From positions 1 through 64,000 of the forward strand of contig CANOCU010000005.1 of the NCBI GenBank assembly GCA_947564645.1: a DNA stretch of 64,000 nt, in the 5' to 3' direction. Below are positions 27,388 through 36,516 of the stretch, one piece after another. How positions within the stretch are numbered: the first letter of the stretch is position 1; every line of letters starts with the position of its first letter. The notes under the pieces were generated by a model, which worked only from the letters and a program-made list of their open reading frames with translations, was not told where the DNA came from and did not search any database. Position numbers and translations under genes: made by a program. This DNA is from an uncultured Lachnospiraceae bacterium (GTDB taxonomy: Bacteria > Bacillota > Clostridia > Lachnospirales > Lachnospiraceae).

Positions 27388-27408
27388 AACGACATTAGAT
27401 ATGTCGCT
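27388..27408. repeat. Palindrome AACGACAT-N5-ATGTCGCT, second copy
   Basis: Near-identical to the palindrome at 20829-20849 (same 8-5-8 geometry, one mismatch). Here it lies about 30 bp before the MATE start, where a regulator site would be expected, but its presence after hsp20 argues for a dispersed repeat. Confidence 0.5.
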
Positions 27409-27589
27409 TTTGCCCTAGAGAGCTTTCAATCACAACCATCATGGCACATTGTCTGCCTCCTTTATATCAAAAATCTTATATTTATACCTGAAAAGTGATA
27501 TAATCATGGCAGAAAAGCAGATAATCTGAATCAGCATCAATGATATATGTCCCGATAACGTTAACCTGCTCATGATATGGAGGCTCAGG

Positions 27590-28330
27590 ATGAACGCCAG
27601 ATATGAACTGAATGCGCGCCTGTATAATCAGAAAACAGATGCCGTAACAATGCCACACTATCTTTCCGAATATGCAAAGTATACCGCAATCTGTAACGGA
27701 AACACAGAAACAGTCAACGCCCAGATCCGAAGCGGCGATCTGGCGCTGCTGTCTGACACACGGATCTTATCGAAGCACAGTTTCAAAAACGCAGTTTATC
27801 ATTTTGTCCTGTCTGCCTCTTCCATGGCAGGCGCATGTATGGACGCCGGCATGGGACATGACGAAGCCTACACGCTGTCCGACCTGTACATCCTCAAAGC
27901 CGACTGCTGCAGAACAATCGACGACCTTAGCAAATTGTATGGGGAAATGTGCCTGGACTTTACCAAACGAATGCAGGAAATTCGTAAGAAATCCGTTTTT
28001 TCCCTTCATATCCGCAAGTGCATCGACTATATCTACGAAAATCTGGGCGCTGACCTTTCCGTAAATGCCCTTGCAAAGGAGGTGAAGTTAAATCCCACTT
28101 ATCTTTCCAGACTGTTTCGGAGTGAGACCGGGATTTCCCTCAAGAGATTCGTAAAGGAAGCAAAAATTGATACGGCCCGGAACCTGCTTCGCTATTCCGA
28201 CCTCCCTTACCTCACGGTCTCCGTAGCCCTCGGATTTTCTTCCCAGAGCGCATTTATCTCTGTTTTCAAGGAGATAACAGGCATGACGCCAAAAACATAT
28301 CGGGAGCAGAATTATTCTGCTCATCCATAG
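27590..28330 (+). CDS. AraC family transcriptional regulator
   Basis: A 246-residue regulator. The C-terminal AraC DNA-binding domain has both helix-turn-helix units: VNALAKEVKLNPTYLSRLFR and YLTVSVALGFSSQSAFISVFK. The N-terminal ~140 residues are helical, without the usual cupin, and resemble the ligand domain of YesN-type or small AraC proteins. ATG 27590 follows GGAGG by 6 nt. Divergent from the MATE pump, its likely target. Confidence 0.92.
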   Translation: MNARYELNARLYNQKTDAVTMPHYLSEYAKYTAICNGNTETVNAQIRSGDLALLSDTRILSKHSFKNAVYHFVLSASSMAGACMDAGMGHDEAYTLSDLYILKADCCRTIDDLSKLYGEMCLDFTKRMQEIRKKSVFSLHIRKCIDYIYENLGADLSVNALAKEVKLNPTYLSRLFRSETGISLKRFVKEAKIDTARNLLRYSDLPYLTVSVALGFSSQSAFISVFKEITGMTPKTYREQNYSAHP

Positions 28331-28341
28331 ACCCCGCAGGT

Positions 28342-29439
28342 TTATCCGGCGAAATCGACAAAAGTGATCACCTGCTCTTCCTCAAACTCCTTCTCGCTCC
28401 CCCGCAGGTCATAGGCCCAGACCATCTTGATCTGCCCGCGGATCTCATCGAACGTCCAACGTTTCCGGCTCCTTGCCACGCAGTTTGAGTCGTTCACCAA
28501 AAAACCATCCTGATCATACCCATAGATGACGATAAAATGTCCTGCTGCCGTGAAATCTCCCGCACCCATGGCACAGATCAGGACGCGGCCCTTCGACAGG
28601 GCGTTCTGAAAAGCATACCCGGACAGCTCCGGTTCACTCACCCGCACACCGTACAGCCCCGGCATCTCCTGCATCAGGGCCCATGCCGTTCCGGTCCCTT
28701 CCACATAGTAGCCGTTCTCCATCGCGTAGGCGGCCACCCTGTCCGGCGTCAGCGTCTCATCCCCGGTCAGATAATACAGTACCATTGCCATACAGGTGGG
28801 GCCGCACCCCGATAATCCGATATTGCTGTTAACTCCATAGGATACATATCCCCACCGGGGATCCCATTGCAGGAATAGCGGAAAATCCTGCTTCTTCTCC
28901 GCCTCCGTCAATCCGCCCACGGCTTTTTGATCCCGCTCCAGATACCCTGCCGCAAACTCGGCCATCTCGGGGTTATTGGCAAGCGCCGTCAGCATATTTT
29001 CCGGGTAAAGAGAACTGTTCTGACTGATCTTTGCGATCACCGGATCCGACTGTCCCAGCTCCTTAAGCTTCTGCACCGCTTCCTCTCTGGTCCGCCTGAC
29101 CGGCCTGTCCAGATTCACCGGCTGAATACGGCTGATATAGTCTGCTGTCTGTTGTCCGTCTATCTGCTGCCCATCCGTCTGCTGTATCCCGGTCTGCGGT
29201 CCGCCTGTCGGATCGCTGCCGAATAAATCCGCATCATCCGGACCGTATCCGTCTCCCACCATCTTCTGCTGTAATGCCTCAACTCGCTTCAGTGACGTCT
29301 GCACCTCCGCCAGATGTATTCCCAACTCTTTGATCCGCATTCCATACAGAGCCAGAACCAACCCCAGAAGCACAAGGAAAATCCTTTGCTGCAGCTTCTG
29401 TACCTGCTTCTTTCGCCTGTATTCCTTCTGTCTGTCCAT
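28342..29439 (-). CDS. Membrane-anchored C39-like cysteine peptidase
   Basis: A 365-residue protein with a basic N terminus, one transmembrane anchor (about residues 18-38, FLVLLGLVLALYGM), a Gln/Asp-rich linker and a C-terminal papain-like C39_2 domain. Catalytic residues are visible as C in SGCGPTCMAM and H in GHFIVIYGYD, with D in VNDSN. The domain faces outside. The ATG at 29439 follows GGAGG by 11 nt; a longer TTG frame to 29508 lacks support. Two direct repeats upstream match sites before the response-regulator gene, so it is probably under that system's control. Confidence 0.85.
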   Translation of the reverse strand: MDRQKEYRRKKQVQKLQQRIFLVLLGLVLALYGMRIKELGIHLAEVQTSLKRVEALQQKMVGDGYGPDDADLFGSDPTGGPQTGIQQTDGQQIDGQQTADYISRIQPVNLDRPVRRTREEAVQKLKELGQSDPVIAKISQNSSLYPENMLTALANNPEMAEFAAGYLERDQKAVGGLTEAEKKQDFPLFLQWDPRWGYVSYGVNSNIGLSGCGPTCMAMVLYYLTGDETLTPDRVAAYAMENGYYVEGTGTAWALMQEMPGLYGVRVSEPELSGYAFQNALSKGRVLICAMGAGDFTAAGHFIVIYGYDQDGFLVNDSNCVARSRKRWTFDEIRGQIKMVWAYDLRGSEKEFEEEQVITFVDFAG

Positions 29440-29545
29440 TTTTCCGTTATCCTCCACGTAATTTCCCAAGTACTCTTCTCCTGATCCATCCACAACGTCT
29501 GTCAACAAATAACACCCCGACAGGATATCCCTATCCTATCAGAGT

Positions 29546-29581
29546 GTTGCGTCATACTTTCGATAAAGTTGTGTCATACTT
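29546..29581 (-). promoter_or_regulatory. Direct repeats, candidate response-regulator binding sites before the C39 gene
   Basis: On the plus strand GTTGCGTCATACTT (from 29546) and GTTGTGTCATACTT (from 29568) are 22 bp apart, two helical turns. The same kind of element (GATGTGTCAAAG, GTTGTGTTATTT, 11 bp apart) lies at 32678-32701 before the response-regulator gene. Confidence 0.6.
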
Positions 29582-29653
29582 GTCAAAAAACGAGCAAAGC
29601 CCTCCCTCGCGTCTTGCTGCATGAACGCAAAGAGGTCGGATTTTTTCAACCTT

Positions 29654-30529
29654 TTATTCCACGATCAGATGATAATCGATCACCTTCTCGCCATACCGCG
29701 GTGCACCCTCATCCCCGTCATAATTCTCCGCAAAATCATTGCCTGTAGACACCACCTTGGCATAATAACCCTGCATCGCATACAGTCCGCTCCCTTTTAC
29801 CGCGATATACACCAACGAGCCGCTTTCATTTGTCTGCGCAAACTTCTCCACTTCTCCCTGCACCCCCGCCAGACGAACAAAAAGTTCCAGCTGCTCAGGC
29901 GACGGTCCGCATTCTATAGAATCTATATCCCTGTAAAGGGATATCACCGCATCCCACACTTTCCCCGTAACCGCATTCACGGACAGATCCGCGTACAGAT
30001 ACTCGTTGGAAAAACGCACCGTCCAGAAACTGTACCAGGATTCCATCGGCACTTCCAGTCTCTTCAGATCCGTTTTCACCCCCAGGGTCGCTCTTCTGTA
30101 CAAGGCCGTCCGGTCTTTTGCCGTTTCCGTCTCCCCCTCTGCCCCTTCCAGAAATCCCATCTCCACAAGCCAGTCCTCGCCGGCAGCGATGGCCTCTTCC
30201 ATGCTAATCTGTCCCGCCGCCGGCTCATGCAGGATCTCTCCCTCACAGTAAGTCCTGTATCTTATGACTTTCTCGATCTGCTCTACGCTCAAAGAGCGCT
30301 CCTCTTCCTCATCCGGCACGTTCGCTTCTTCCTCTTCGCTGGCAGCTTTCTCCTTTGCAGAAGGTGTCTGCCATGCCAGCACCGGAGACTTGACCGCCAC
30401 CATGCCGTGCTCCTCCAGACGATGCCGCTCCCGCATCCGCAGTATGGCATTCATCCCCGTCATACTGCCAAACACGAAGGCCGCCGCCAGCAGCAGACAT
30501 AATAGCGTATATTTAGACATCCTCTTCAT
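29654..30529 (-). CDS. Membrane-anchored extracytoplasmic protein of the two-component operon
   Basis: A 291-residue protein with one N-terminal membrane segment (about residues 6-24), an acidic linker (AASEEEEANVPDEEEE) and an outside domain in which VTGKVWDAV and WYSFWTVRFSNEYLYADLSV recall PepSY-like inhibitors. GGGAGGAGG precedes the ATG, which lies 17 nt inside the histidine kinase gene, so translation is coupled. By position it may modulate the kinase. No catalytic motif is seen. Confidence 0.7.
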   Translation of the reverse strand: MKRMSKYTLLCLLLAAAFVFGSMTGMNAILRMRERHRLEEHGMVAVKSPVLAWQTPSAKEKAASEEEEANVPDEEEERSLSVEQIEKVIRYRTYCEGEILHEPAAGQISMEEAIAAGEDWLVEMGFLEGAEGETETAKDRTALYRRATLGVKTDLKRLEVPMESWYSFWTVRFSNEYLYADLSVNAVTGKVWDAVISLYRDIDSIECGPSPEQLELFVRLAGVQGEVEKFAQTNESGSLVYIAVKGSGLYAMQGYYAKVVSTGNDFAENYDGDEGAPRYGEKVIDYHLIVE

Positions 30530-31964
30530 CCCGACCTCCTCCCGGCAGACTAAACAGGATGCGGACCGTGGTCCCGAACCTGCCGTCGCTCTCCACCCGC
30601 ATTGTCGCCCTGTGAAGTTTCACGATCCTGGCCACCAGCGCCATGCCAAGCCCCGCACCATGCTGCTTTCTCGACCGCGACTTATCCACCATATAGAAGG
30701 CCTCTGTAATCCGGTCAAGCTCCGCCGGCGGAATGCCTTTTCCGTTATCCTTCAGACTGATCTGGTAACGGGTCCGCAGCTGCTCCCCGGTGATCCAGAT
30801 ATCGCGGCAATCCGCCTTGACGGCATTATCCACAATATTGAGCACCATTGTCTTGAACAGGTCAAATTCCACCGGGATCTCACCTTCCTCGATATCCATA
30901 TGCAGCTGCACACCGTGCTTTTCACAGACCGGCTTTATGCCTGGCAGCATATCCGCAAACAGCCCTCCCGTCTCCTGCTTTTCCAGATAAAAGTCCTGCC
31001 TGTCCAGCACAAACAGATCCATCAGCTTCAGAGAAAGCGCCTCCAAACGCATCCCCTCGTTCAGAATATACCCCGCCGCCTCCTTAACCTGCTTGCGCGG
31101 CAGCTCCCGCTGATACAGCATATCCGCATAACCGATCACGGACGTCAGCGGTGTCTTTAACTCATGGGCAAAGTTCGCCGTAAAGTCTTCTTTGGCCCTG
31201 GCTGCCCTGGACAGTTCCCTGACCTTCTCCTCTATCTTCTCCGCCATCCGGTTAAAATCCGCCGCTAGCTGCCCGATCTCATCCGTCGTACCCACATCGA
31301 TCCGTTCGGCATACTTTCCCCTGGCGATCCTCCTGGCCGCTTTGCTGACTTTCTTGATCGAACTGGTAAGCAGATTGGTCAGCAGGAAGATCAGCGGAAA
31401 TCCGATACACACAAGGATCAGATAGATCCTCTGGAAATAAGCCGTCATATTCCTCTGGGCATCCACCACCGGACTGATATCCGTCTGTGTCACCAGATAC
31501 GCCTCGCTCTCCCCCTGGCGCACATGATCGTACACGAAAATACAGCTCTCCCCATCCTTTTGACAGATGGAGAAAGCCAGCCGTCCATCTTCACTGTCCC
31601 GGAAGTCCAGTGTGTCCGGCTCCATCGACAGGTTGGAACAGATACGGTTTTTCTGCTGATCATACAGCGCGACCGGCGCCGTGAAAGAACCCAGGTTCCC
31701 GGGATTTCCTTCCTGCGCACGCATAAGATCCGGCTCGGAATAGAGAATAGACTGTAGAATATACTTGTTATACTGGAACTGCTGCAACGCGTACTTCTTC
31801 TCCTGCTCAATAGCGTTTTCATAAGCATAGTCGATCAGCAGCGCGCCCGCCGTCTGAAAGGCGATCCCGAAGAGCACCACGAAGCAGAGGAATATCTTAT
31901 GAAAAAGTTTCAGGCCCGTCAGCCCTGAAGCATATTTCATAGCGGAACGAACATCGTTTTTCAT
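30513..31964 (-). CDS. Sensor histidine kinase
   Basis: A 483-residue transmembrane kinase. There are two membrane segments (about 22-42 and 180-200) with an extracytoplasmic domain between them, then a HAMP domain (KKVSKAARRIARGKYAERIDV), the phosphoacceptor box FAHELKTPLTSVIGY, and N, G1 and G2 boxes (NIVDNAVKA, DNGKGIP, GAGLGMAL). ATG 31964 overlaps the regulator stop (ATGA) and has GGAGG 7 nt upstream. The signal is unknown. Partner of the response regulator immediately before it. Confidence 0.95.
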   Translation of the reverse strand: MKNDVRSAMKYASGLTGLKLFHKIFLCFVVLFGIAFQTAGALLIDYAYENAIEQEKKYALQQFQYNKYILQSILYSEPDLMRAQEGNPGNLGSFTAPVALYDQQKNRICSNLSMEPDTLDFRDSEDGRLAFSICQKDGESCIFVYDHVRQGESEAYLVTQTDISPVVDAQRNMTAYFQRIYLILVCIGFPLIFLLTNLLTSSIKKVSKAARRIARGKYAERIDVGTTDEIGQLAADFNRMAEKIEEKVRELSRAARAKEDFTANFAHELKTPLTSVIGYADMLYQRELPRKQVKEAAGYILNEGMRLEALSLKLMDLFVLDRQDFYLEKQETGGLFADMLPGIKPVCEKHGVQLHMDIEEGEIPVEFDLFKTMVLNIVDNAVKADCRDIWITGEQLRTRYQISLKDNGKGIPPAELDRITEAFYMVDKSRSRKQHGAGLGMALVARIVKLHRATMRVESDGRFGTTVRILFSLPGGGRDEEDV

Positions 31965-32620
31965 GCAGGATCCTCCAGACGGTATCCTACCCGGAACACC
32001 GTCCTGATATAGTTCTCCCAGTTCAGTTTCTTCCGCAGCCGCTGGATATGGGAATCCAGGGTGCGTGTATCGCCCATAAACACCTCGCCCCAAACCCTCT
32101 CGTAGATACGCTCCCGGTACAGTGCCACGTTCTTGTTCTGCATCAGTTCCACCAGCAGGTCGAATTCCTTTACCGTCAGTTCAACCGGTATTCCCGCTTT
32201 CAGCACCGTCCGGGAGATCACGTCCACTTCCACATCCGCGAAGGCTAGCTTCTGATTCGCCTTCCCGTATCTTCGCAGCACCGCCTCCACCCGGGCAATC
32301 AGTTCGCCCACCTGAAAAGGTTTGACAATATAATCATCCGCTCCCAGCTTCAGGCCCCTGATCCGATCGTTTACATTGCCTTTCGCCGTCAGGAAGATCA
32401 CTGGCGTTCCCATCGGCCTGATATACTCAAGCAGCTCATAGCCGTCAATCTCCGGCAGCATAATGTCCAGCAGGATCAGATCAAAGACCTCCTCCTCGAT
32501 CAGATCCGCCCCTTCTTTTCCGTCAAAAGCACAGGCGCACTGATAGCCCTCCGCCTCCAGGTTGATCTTGATCAGATTGGCGATGGCCTCATCGTCTTCC
32601 ACGATCAGGATTTTCTGCAT
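31961..32620 (-). CDS. OmpR/PhoB family response regulator
   Basis: A 219-residue regulator with a receiver domain (acidic pair EDD at 8-10, phosphoacceptor D52 in LLDIMLPE, TAK near 82, K in YIVKPF) and a C-terminal winged helix (LTVKEFDLLVELMQ, then RTLDSHIQRLRKKL). First gene of an operon with the kinase and an anchored protein. Direct repeats 60-80 bp upstream suggest autoregulation. Confidence 0.96.
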   Translation of the reverse strand: MQKILIVEDDEAIANLIKINLEAEGYQCACAFDGKEGADLIEEEVFDLILLDIMLPEIDGYELLEYIRPMGTPVIFLTAKGNVNDRIRGLKLGADDYIVKPFQVGELIARVEAVLRRYGKANQKLAFADVEVDVISRTVLKAGIPVELTVKEFDLLVELMQNKNVALYRERIYERVWGEVFMGDTRTLDSHIQRLRKKLNWENYIRTVFRVGYRLEDPA

Positions 32621-32677
32621 TGGTAACCACTCCTCATCTATACAACAGTTCCATATCAGGTAACAGTATATCCTATA

Positions 32678-32701
32678 GATGTGTCAAAGTTGTGTTATTT
32701 T
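32678..32701 (-). promoter_or_regulatory. 11-bp-phased direct repeats before the response-regulator gene
   Basis: On the plus strand GATGTGTCAAA (from 32678) is followed 11 bp later by GTTGTGTTATT (from 32689). Spacing of one helical turn is typical of OmpR-family dimers. Closely related repeats lie upstream of the C39 peptidase gene. Confidence 0.55.
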
Positions 32702-32749
32702 GCCAAGGTTACGTCGTCCGTTCGGGATGATATTTTTCAGGAATATCGA

Positions 32750-33364
32750 TCACATCCGGGAATTGCAATATGATCTAATATTACCGTTTCCCTCCGCACT
32801 TATTACATCAGCCGTCTCGAATACCGCTCCAAAGAATTGATTGCCGGAACAGCTGTCCTCTGTTATGACATTCCTGATCTTATTATGCTTTATCACCGGA
32901 TAATTGCTGTACAATTCCCTGAACTCATGATAGGATTCCCTGATATCAGCTCTCTTTCCTGCCGTAATGATCTCATATACTTCATGAATGCTATATGGCA
33001 GCATTCGCAGAGGCGCCCGGTTTACCAATACAAAATAGTTCCCGGACAATTTTACAACATCAGCAAAATCTTTTCCAAACAAGAAATCATTATTTTCTTC
33101 AATAAAAATAACCGTATCCCTCAGAGAGAACAAGGCATCCTTCCAGTCTCTGCCTACTTCTTTCCTCAGATAAACAAAATAGGAGGCATCTGTTGAAACC
33201 GTGTAACCGGACTCACGGCCGACTCTCAGGTATTCATACAGCATATGCAGAAGCGTAGTCTTTCCGGTTGCGCTGTCCCCTTTCAGAATCGTAATGTTTC
33301 TCCTCACCGAAAAGTCAAACAATGCCCTTTTACTTCTTACCCTGAAATGATATTTACCCTTCAT
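32750..33364 (-). CDS. P-loop ATPase of unknown function, partner of DUF4869
   Basis: A 204-residue protein with a clear Walker A GDSATGKTTLLHML near residues 29-42 and a possible Walker B TVIFIEENND near 88. It resembles small AAA-like proteins of gut Firmicutes that are found directly after DUF4869 genes. Its ATG overlaps the DUF4869 frame by 11 nt. Relatives are sometimes labelled translation factor, which nothing here supports. No membrane segment. The locus is more AT-rich than its neighbours. Confidence 0.65.
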   Translation of the reverse strand: MKGKYHFRVRSKRALFDFSVRRNITILKGDSATGKTTLLHMLYEYLRVGRESGYTVSTDASYFVYLRKEVGRDWKDALFSLRDTVIFIEENNDFLFGKDFADVVKLSGNYFVLVNRAPLRMLPYSIHEVYEIITAGKRADIRESYHEFRELYSNYPVIKHNKIRNVITEDSCSGNQFFGAVFETADVISAEGNGNIRSYCNSRM

Positions 33365-33805
33365 TCTGCATCGCCTCCGCCTCCAACAGCCCGGTCACAT
33401 ATTCTGTCGGGTTGTGAACGATCTTCCCCGTATTCATAATCTTAATCTCAAACTCTCCGGTAAAGCGCATTATATGCTGCAGATAAACCGTCAGATCCTT
33501 TTTCTCTGCAATCTGCAAGATCCATTTCGCACAGTTATCTCCGCAATTAGACATATTATAAACGAAGGAGTCATCTTTTAACATCAGGATCAGCACCTTC
33601 ACGCCGCCGGATAATCCCTGCGGCGTAATCGCTCCAAAAACAGGACTTTCAATAATATGCGCACTGATCACTTTGGATCGGTCCAATCCTGTATCATGGC
33701 CTGCACGAACGCATCCTCAATCCACTCATCTTCATATACATTATCAAAATATGCGGGCGCATCTTCTATATAATCCACCCCGCCATAATACCAGATCTTC
33801 AACAT
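33354..33805 (-). pseudogene. DUF4869 protein gene with a one-base frameshift
   Basis: From ATG 33805 (GGAGG upstream) the frame reads MLKIWYYGGVDYIED and on to AMIQD, then runs into WTDPK and a stop. In the -1 frame the family sequence continues as DRSKVISAHIIESPVFG, then LSGGVKVLILM and CGDNCAKWIL, to 33354. Loss of one base in GGATTGGACC near 33687 explains this. Intact length would be about 150 residues. A real mutation and an assembly error are both possible. Function of DUF4869 is unknown. Confidence 0.8.
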
Positions 33806-33891
33806 AGTATTTGTTTCCTCCACTGATCCATGATCATTTCATAACAAAGGCCGGCAGGACACGCTTACGCATCCCTCCGGCCTTTCCTTCA

Positions 33892-36021
33892 TCACCTGTA
33901 TTCCATAAAACTACCGATCTCCTCATCCTCATACCGCAGGATGATGGCGGATGTAGGCGGAAGCGTTATGGAGACTTTGCCGGATCGGACCGGATGCTCT
34001 TTCTCTTCCGTAGTAAATCCGTCTGCAGTGGTCAGCAGCAGCTGTTTGATCGTGCATTCCTTGGGAACACCCAGATGCCACACGAACAATTCCTTTGTGA
34101 TCTCATAGTCGTTATTGTTGACTAAGATCACCGACTGTCCCTCTCTGGTGAACCTCCCGTAACCGATCACATTGTAATCGCTCTCCATCTGCTTGATGGA
34201 ACCTGTCAGAAATTCCCTGTGGCTCTTGTGGATCCGGATGATCTCTTTGTGGAATGCGATCAGCTCCTTGTCTTCATGCCCCCACGGATAAGTCCGCCTG
34301 TTGTCCGGATCGGTAAAGCCGCACACTCCCGCCTCGTCGCCGTAGTAGATGGTAGGCGCTCCGGGCCAGGTCATCTGGATCACGACTGCCTCCCGCATGA
34401 CCGCCTTATTGATACCCGCATTCGCCGCTTCCGGCCCCAGGGTGTTCGTCCTGCCCACTTTCCTGTTGGTCCTGGTCAGGAACCGGGAATGATCGTGATT
34501 GGACAACTCATTCATCGCCACCTGCAGTGACGGCGTGGTGAAACTGGCGCCATGATGCAGCATGGCGCCCCAGAAGCTGTCGGCATTCCCCCGCAGATCC
34601 TCCCGGTAGTCGTCGCTGTGCTTCTGCATCCCGGTCAGGAACCAGGTCACCGGCTCCATAAAGGCATCATAGTTCATCACCGTATCCCACTCGTCGCCCT
34701 GCAGCCAGTCCTTCGGGCTTCCGTAGTGCTCCGCCAGTACGATGGCTTCCGGATTCACCATCTTCACCGCCTTGCGGAATTCTTTCCAGAAATAGTGATT
34801 GTACTGCGGCGTATGTCCCAGATCCGCCGCCACGTCCAGTCGCCAGCCGTCCACATGATAAGGCTCCGAGACCCACTTCCTGGCAACATAGAGGATGTAA
34901 TCCTCCAGCTGCTGGGAATTTTCATAATTAAGCTTGGGCAGCGTGTCATGCCCCCACCAGCCGTCATAGGACCCGTTGTAGGGCCATTTGTGATTGTCAT
35001 GAAACTGAAAATACGTGTGGTACGGGCTGTCCTGCGCCACATAGGCGCCCTTCTCGTAGCCGGAAACATGTTCATAGATCCGCTCCCTGTCCATCCATTT
35101 ATTAAAAGATCCGCAGTGGTTGAACACCCCGTCCAGGATCACTTTCATGCCTCTTCTGTGGGCTTCCCGCACCACCTCGGCAAAAAGGGCGTTGCTAGCC
35201 TCCAGATTCTCCTTATTGGACACCCGGTCGATATATCTGGTGGCAAACCGGTTCTCTTGCTGATCATGCTGGAGCAGTTCGCCCTCATCGTGAACGATCC
35301 GGCCTACATGGGGATCGATATAGTCGTAATCCTGAATATCATACTTATGGTTGGAGGGCGATACAAATAACGGATTGAAGTAGATCACATCCACACCCAG
35401 ATCCTGCAGGTAGTCCATCTTATCCAGCACACCCTGCAGATCGCCGCCGTAAAATTCCCGCACGCCCATGGATGCCGGATATTTATCCCAGTCCTCCACC
35501 CTGACCGTCTTGTCTCCGATATACTGATATTCGTTCGTCAATACGTCATTGGAAGGGTCGCCGTTGTAAAACCGGTCCACATAGATCTGATAGAACACGG
35601 CTCCCTTCGCCCAGTCCGGCGTCTTAAATCCCGGAATGATCTGGAAATGATAATATTCGTTGATATCTTTGCAGATGCCCCGCGTATCATAGAAACAGTC
35701 GATCCTGCCTACGCGTATTTCAAAATAGTAGACCAGCTTCTCATTGTCAAGCTGTACAGAATAAGAATAATAGTCGAAATAGTTATCCGTCTCCGTCTTC
35801 AGCATAATGTGCTTCTCGCCCTTGCACACGAAAAACACTCTGTCAATATTATTTCTGGCCGAACGGAAGCGAACGGTTACTTCCCCATAAGCGCTCGGCT
35901 CCGGCGGATATACGTAATCCTCGGTAGTGTCTGAGAATAACGCTTCTTTATTGATGACCGGACGCATACCGGCTATATACTGCTGGTTCTTCTCTGCTCT
36001 CTGAAATTGACTTATATCCAT
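33892..36021 (-). CDS. GH13 alpha-glycosidase (neopullulanase/cyclomaltodextrinase-like)
   Basis: A 709-residue amylase-family enzyme. The N-terminal beta-sandwich (about 30-130) fits the CBM34-type domain of maltogenic amylases. Conserved GH13 regions are present: DGVFNHCG (297-304), GWRLDVA with nucleophile D396, AEHYG with acid/base E431, and NHDHS (508-512). No signal peptide is seen, so it acts in the cytosol on imported maltodextrins. ATG 36021 has GGAG 7 nt upstream; a GTG 22 codons earlier is possible. Transcribed alone. Confidence 0.92.
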   Translation of the reverse strand: MDISQFQRAEKNQQYIAGMRPVINKEALFSDTTEDYVYPPEPSAYGEVTVRFRSARNNIDRVFFVCKGEKHIMLKTETDNYFDYYSYSVQLDNEKLVYYFEIRVGRIDCFYDTRGICKDINEYYHFQIIPGFKTPDWAKGAVFYQIYVDRFYNGDPSNDVLTNEYQYIGDKTVRVEDWDKYPASMGVREFYGGDLQGVLDKMDYLQDLGVDVIYFNPLFVSPSNHKYDIQDYDYIDPHVGRIVHDEGELLQHDQQENRFATRYIDRVSNKENLEASNALFAEVVREAHRRGMKVILDGVFNHCGSFNKWMDRERIYEHVSGYEKGAYVAQDSPYHTYFQFHDNHKWPYNGSYDGWWGHDTLPKLNYENSQQLEDYILYVARKWVSEPYHVDGWRLDVAADLGHTPQYNHYFWKEFRKAVKMVNPEAIVLAEHYGSPKDWLQGDEWDTVMNYDAFMEPVTWFLTGMQKHSDDYREDLRGNADSFWGAMLHHGASFTTPSLQVAMNELSNHDHSRFLTRTNRKVGRTNTLGPEAANAGINKAVMREAVVIQMTWPGAPTIYYGDEAGVCGFTDPDNRRTYPWGHEDKELIAFHKEIIRIHKSHREFLTGSIKQMESDYNVIGYGRFTREGQSVILVNNNDYEITKELFVWHLGVPKECTIKQLLLTTADGFTTEEKEHPVRSGKVSITLPPTSAIILRYEDEEIGSFMEYR

Positions 36022-36516
36022 GCCTGCACTCCCATTTTTGTCACACTTGCACTCCCGTTTCTGTTTCGGCACAAATCGGAGAGACACAAGCTTCTTATAC
36101 TTGATCGGTCGATAGATATATAGCTATTTTATACTATATAGGGTCGATGTTCAAGCAAAAAAACGACTTGTATTCATATACGGGATCTGCTGCGCAAACC
36201 CGCCGGATCTTAAAGCAGCCTGATTTCAGGGCAGTAAAAAAGGCAGCTTTTCGGTCGCTGCCTTTTTTAGAGAAGGTATTTCTTTCTTATGGGGTATAGC
36301 AAAAACTATATAATGTATTGGGGGGTTACAAGTAGTATAATAGCATAGCACGTACCCGTCCACAATACTAAGGATTCACAAATATTACAAATTTGACTAT
36401 TCGTTTTTGTTAATATTGCACAAATCCATTCGGATTACCTTCAATTAAACCCGTTTTCAGGCCTTTTTACCACCTTTCAGGCGCCATCCACACGACAGCC
36501 AGGCTTCTCTGCAGCT
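36022..36516. other. Gene-free stretch between GH13 gene and ftsH
   Basis: About 500 bp. It contains the ftsH-side terminator (36236-36268), an AATATT-bounded imperfect inverted repeat (36381-36417 region) and a possible minus-strand promoter around 36335-36360 that could drive a short RNA ending at the terminator. No protein gene was recognised. Confidence 0.5.
36236..36268 (-). terminator. Rho-independent terminator
   Basis: AAAAAAGGCAGC and GCTGCCTTTTTT pair around a 9-nt loop. A/T runs on both sides make it active in either direction; on the minus strand it would end transcripts from the ftsH operon or a short RNA before the GH13 gene. Confidence 0.85.

Noticed and set aside
34552-35370. 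Long open frame on the plus strand, opposite the GH13 gene
   Set aside because: It mirrors codons of the conserved GH13 enzyme, has no ribosome binding site and matches no family.
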